Of a stretch of DNA of 64,000 nt, positions 61,183 through 64,000 are shown in pieces. The notes below the pieces were generated by a model. The model saw only the letters and a program-made list of their open reading frames with translations. It had not been told where the DNA came from and did no database searches. The position numbers and the translations under genes are program-made. Origin of the DNA: Bacillus sp. MM2020_4 (GTDB lineage Bacteria > Bacillota > Bacilli > Bacillales > Cytobacillaceae); assembly GCF_011250555.1 (NCBI RefSeq), contig NZ_JAANMZ010000008.1, positions 41,306 through 105,305 of the forward strand, in the 5' to 3' direction. Position 1 is the stretch's first letter; each line of letters starts with the position of its first letter.

Positions 61183-62229
61183 ATGGAAACTGAATTTGCC
61201 AAAACTAATAAAAACATTTTTAGCTGGTTTCGAGAAAAATGGGTGAATGTACCGTTATTTAGTATTGCCATTGCCTTCCTGATTATGGTCATTTTGCAGA
61301 CATTGGTCCTTGGTTTTGATTATGATTCAATAGGCAGCTGGTTTCAATCCTGGTTGAATAACTGGATAAATATCCTACGAAATAATGCGAGTATTGGGAT
61401 CATTGCTCTCGGAATGACACTTGTCATTATGACGGGAGGTATTGATTTAGCCGTCGGTTCTACTTTAGTTATTACAGGTGCTTTCGCTATGCTTTTGCTC
61501 GACACCGGCACAAGAGGGATCCTAGGAATTTTGGGTATGACAGGGTTTCCCGCATTTGTTGTTACCATTATTTTAGTGGTGCTGTTTGGCTATTTGTTGG
61601 GATCATTAATCGGTTTATCCGTTACAAAGGGGAAGGTGCCTCCATTCATTGTGACATTGGGTGCCATGATGATTTTTAGAAGTCTGACTCAGCATTTTAT
61701 GCAAGGATATAATCCAAAGGTACCGATGGAATTTTTACAATTTGCTAGTTTTAAAATTGGAAGTTATATGATTATGCCCATTATTTATTGGGCTATCATT
61801 GCCTATATTCTTTACTATGTGTCTAAACGAACCACCTTTGGAAGACAGATTATTGCTGTGGGATCAAATGAACGAGCAGCAAAACTTTCCGGTGTTAATG
61901 TTGAACGTGTACAGCGACGCGTGTACGCCCTGATGGGTCTTCTCGTTTCGATTGCCGCCATCATTCAGGTTTCCCGGATTGGTTCCATGGACTTTTCGAA
62001 TGCCGGAAGAGGAATGGAAATGGATGCGATTGCTGCAGCTGTTGTTGGTGGTACAAGTATGATGGGCGGAAGAGGCTTAATCATGGGAACCGTTTTTGGC
62101 ATGTTGATTATTGCCGTCATGAATAATCTATTGAACCTATTTGGCGTCCCGCCATTTCTAAGAGAAGCATTTAAGGGAATGATCGTAATAGGCGCGGTCC
62201 TCTTACAAAGAAAAGAAAAAACAGCATAG
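61183..62229 (+). CDS. Sugar ABC transporter permease (RbsC-like)
   Basis: A 348-residue BPD-transp-2 family permease with about nine to ten helices: GMTLVIMTGGIDLAVGSTLV (86-105), TLGAMMIFRSLTQHFM and AVGSNERAAKLSGVNVERVQRRVY (about 225-248, the coupling loop), then GRGMEMDAIAAAVVGGTSMMGGRG. Last gene of the locus; 22 bp after the ATPase gene. Confidence 0.94.
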   Translation: METEFAKTNKNIFSWFREKWVNVPLFSIAIAFLIMVILQTLVLGFDYDSIGSWFQSWLNNWINILRNNASIGIIALGMTLVIMTGGIDLAVGSTLVITGAFAMLLLDTGTRGILGILGMTGFPAFVVTIILVVLFGYLLGSLIGLSVTKGKVPPFIVTLGAMMIFRSLTQHFMQGYNPKVPMEFLQFASFKIGSYMIMPIIYWAIIAYILYYVSKRTTFGRQIIAVGSNERAAKLSGVNVERVQRRVYALMGLLVSIAAIIQVSRIGSMDFSNAGRGMEMDAIAAAVVGGTSMMGGRGLIMGTVFGMLIIAVMNNLLNLFGVPPFLREAFKGMIVIGAVLLQRKEKTA

Positions 62230-62261
62230 TGACTTAATACAAGGGATCTAATGCCCTTTAA

Positions 62262-62477
62262 CTAGGAATCCTGGGCAGTGTTTATATTTGAAGCAGATAT
62301 TTTACCAAGAGTAATATTGGTGAATGAATTTACGCAGCCATCACCAAAATTAACATTCCCGCCAATGATCGAACTATTGGCATTATGGCTGTTATGATAG
62401 GTCGCTCCAAAATTAATGTTTGCATTAGTAGAAAGAGCTTGTACCGTAAATTGATAAATATTGATTGAGCATGCCAT
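62262..62477 (-). CDS. GerPA/GerPF-family spore germination-like protein
   Basis: A 71-residue protein of the GerPA/GerPF family: INFGATYHNSHNANSSIIGGNVNFGDG (Asn/Gly/Ser-rich strand repeats), then VNSFTNITLG. These small proteins in the spore coat or inner layers affect permeability to germinants. AAGGAGG lies nine bases before 62477; the frame to 62543 includes that RBS. It is a solitary copy, not the gerPABCDEF operon. Confidence 0.8.
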   Translation of the reverse strand: MACSINIYQFTVQALSTNANINFGATYHNSHNANSSIIGGNVNFGDGCVNSFTNITLGKISASNINTAQDS

Positions 62478-62671
62478 TTTAATCATCCTCCTTACTCCAT
62501 GGTATTTTGAAGCAACGTTTGTGATTGTCCACCTGCCTAACATTCGTCAGTTTAATTTTAATACATCAAAGTTATTGCACATATGAATTTTTCTTCCTAT
62601 CGTTCATAAGAAAATTAGAATGAGAATATACATCAAAATAGTGCGGCTAATTTTTACTGGGAGGAAAAATC

Positions 62672-63469
62672 ATGAATGATGTCTTTGAGAAGACAGCAAG
62701 ATTCGAACATCGTTTTTGGCTCCAAATAGTAGGTGATCATTCAAGGTTTATATATGAAGCTCTCGCGCCAGTTCAAACAGCGGAGATTGAGCAGGCCTCA
62801 AATTTTATCCTGGTATTCGATGAACTTCTGAGGGAAGCGAACTCGACTGATTTAAAGCAATTAACTGTCCAAGCTGAAACAGAAGTAATAAAATTACGCG
62901 AATTTAAATTTGAATTAATTCGAAAACATCTTATTGGGAAAATCAAAATCCACCTTTCACCTACGTTTCTTAATCATATGGTAAACGAGCTAGAAGAGTA
63001 TTTACGAATCTTAACATACGTAAAGACCGGGCAACTTCCTCCTGTATACCATGAACTACATCATCATCTTTTATGGTTATCGGATGCTGTTGGCCATTCT
63101 GAGGCGATTTCCTCTAATTTAGATGGTGTTGAGAAGAAATTACGGGAGAAAAGCGAGTCCTTTAAGAAAGATTTTGAAGCGTTTTACTTAAAAGCAGTAG
63201 AATTGGCGGGATATTTAAGAACCAATTTAACTGCGTTTCCAGCTTTGTCAAAAATGAATGTGGATGCCCAGTTAGAAATAAAGCTGTTTCAAAACTTTTT
63301 ACATGAAATAGAAGAACTGGAACTGAGTAAACAAGCATTAGGAACATTTGCCCCATTAATGGCGGATCATATGTCACGTGAAGAATGTTATTATCTTATG
63401 AAATTGGCAGAATCAGCAAATCTGGATTCACCAAACTGTGATCCCGCTAAACCTCGACTTAAGGAATGA
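62672..63469 (+). CDS. DUF2935 protein (ferritin-like helical)
   Basis: A 265-residue all-helical protein of the DUF2935 family, common in Bacilli and Clostridia. Histidine/glutamate-rich helices (FEHRFWLQIVGDHSRFIYEAL at 11-31; VYHELHHHLLWLSDAVGHSEAI near 130-151; MADHMSREECYYLMKLAE near 232-249) suggest two ferritin-like four-helix bundles and metal binding. Function unknown. RBS GGGAGGAAA. Confidence 0.85.
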   Translation: MNDVFEKTARFEHRFWLQIVGDHSRFIYEALAPVQTAEIEQASNFILVFDELLREANSTDLKQLTVQAETEVIKLREFKFELIRKHLIGKIKIHLSPTFLNHMVNELEEYLRILTYVKTGQLPPVYHELHHHLLWLSDAVGHSEAISSNLDGVEKKLREKSESFKKDFEAFYLKAVELAGYLRTNLTAFPALSKMNVDAQLEIKLFQNFLHEIEELELSKQALGTFAPLMADHMSREECYYLMKLAESANLDSPNCDPAKPRLKE

Positions 63470-63597
63470 AAAAACATCAAGGTAGGGATATCATCTCTGC
63501 CTTTTCGCTATTTTATATGATAGGTGTTACAAAACAGCTCCAAAACATACATTCTTCCTATAAAGTATTCATTTTTTGATAGCAAGGAGAGAGAGAG

Positions 63598-63945
63598 ATG
63601 AACTTCGAAATGCAAAAAGCAATTATGCTGGCCGAGCAAATAAATGATTTTATTCAATATGTCCGAAGAAGTTATGAACCCAAAAATAGTGTTTACTCTA
63701 ATAAAGATAGCATATATCAGATTAATCTGTGGGTGCAGGAATATAAGTTTCAAATCATTGCCGATGAACTCTATAGAATTAATCAATTCTCTTGGGATGA
63801 AAAGTATACCTTTTATTTAGTCGATCAATTTCAAAAGGGAATGAATATTATCGAAGAGTATGTTGCAAATAACTACAATGATTTATTTCTTTTTTCGGCT
63901 AGACTATATACTTTAAAAAATCTCATTCAATTATTGCAAAAATGA
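63598..63945 (+). CDS. Hypothetical helical protein (115 aa)
   Basis: A 115-residue protein, mostly helical, rich in Tyr, Phe and Asn (QINDFIQYVRRSYEPKN; LWVQEYKFQIIADELY). Strong purine-rich RBS AGGAGAGAGAG. No signal peptide or membrane segment. No family recognised; no gene follows within the window. Confidence 0.6.
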   Translation: MNFEMQKAIMLAEQINDFIQYVRRSYEPKNSVYSNKDSIYQINLWVQEYKFQIIADELYRINQFSWDEKYTFYLVDQFQKGMNIIEEYVANNYNDLFLFSARLYTLKNLIQLLQK

Positions 63946-64000
63946 TACACTGTGATGTGATAATTCAAGATAACCGGTATATTAACTCCTACCACTATTG

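Noticed and set aside
1..64000. CRISPR arrays, rRNA/tRNA genes, intact insertion sequences or a defence island
   Set aside because: No regularly spaced repeats, tRNA-like cloverleafs with CCA/TTC loops, transposase genes or toxin/restriction gene clusters were seen on reading both strands; a formal tRNAscan and CRISPR search was not possible here.

Overview
The window looks like chromosome of a spore-forming, low-GC, respiring Bacillaceae (Bacillus/Neobacillus-like; the genus is inferred, not proven). Pointers are a qoxABCD menaquinol oxidase, a narGHJI nitrate reductase, SleB-like and GerPA/GerPF-like spore proteins, many Bacillus-type genes (yabR, ywbE, ykvS, ylqG/ylqH, ylbC, yugP, ykvA, ywnA), strong AGGAGG-type ribosome binding sites, and T-box and PyrR-type leaders. 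No rRNA, tRNA, intact insertion sequence or CRISPR array was seen.

Layout. 0-5 kb: end of a BrnQ carrier, an orphan pair of peptide-type ABC permeases, a HAD phosphatase and a YabR-like S1 protein. 5-9 kb: qoxABCD behind a perfect FNR-type palindrome. 9-17.6 kb: housekeeping genes (thioredoxin-like, guaC, LLM flavin enzyme, serC, purU), a LysM/SleB hydrolase and a liaI-liaH-like envelope-stress pair. 17.6-26.6 kb: an MmyB-type regulator divergent from a FabF, small conserved proteins, two MFS carriers (the first behind a two-loop PyrR-type leader), ylqG-ylqH and a second HAD enzyme. 26.7-35.4 kb: ylbC, yugP, glutaredoxin, a divergent ywnA/quinone-reductase pair, an MFS carrier, an aldo/keto reductase and a DUF2161 protein. 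35.5-39.3 kb: a LytS/LytT-type two-component system followed by an OFA-family MFS carrier whose promoter carries 21-bp-spaced direct repeats and a cre site. 40-44 kb: an spxA2-saiR-type thiol-stress locus, an FNR-linked hemerythrin, a GDSL hydrolase and YkvA. 44.3-46.4 kb: leucine T-box and leuA. 46.6-54.3 kb: hemerythrin, two unknown genes and narGHJI. 54.4-62.2 kb: a LacI-controlled sugar locus with two Gfo/Idh/MocA dehydrogenases, a TIM-barrel isomerase/epimerase and an RbsBAC-type ABC importer. 62.2-64 kb: GerPA/GerPF-like protein, DUF2935 protein and an unknown protein.

The most notable signals are regulatory. (1) The MFS gene at 20853 has two PyrR-type hexaloops, one paired with an attenuator and one whose lower stem sequesters the ribosome binding site. 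(2) The LytTR system sits beside an OFA carrier with operator-like repeats resembling those of E. coli YpdB/yhjX. (3) Five copies of an inverted repeat TGTAAY-N7-RTTACA occur at two separate Rrf2 loci (ywnA/qorB-like and spxA2/saiR), suggesting one shared thiol/redox regulon. (4) FNR-type boxes precede qox and a hemerythrin gene, the second exactly at -41.5. The sugar locus may encode an oxidation-elimination-reduction pathway for an unidentified sugar.
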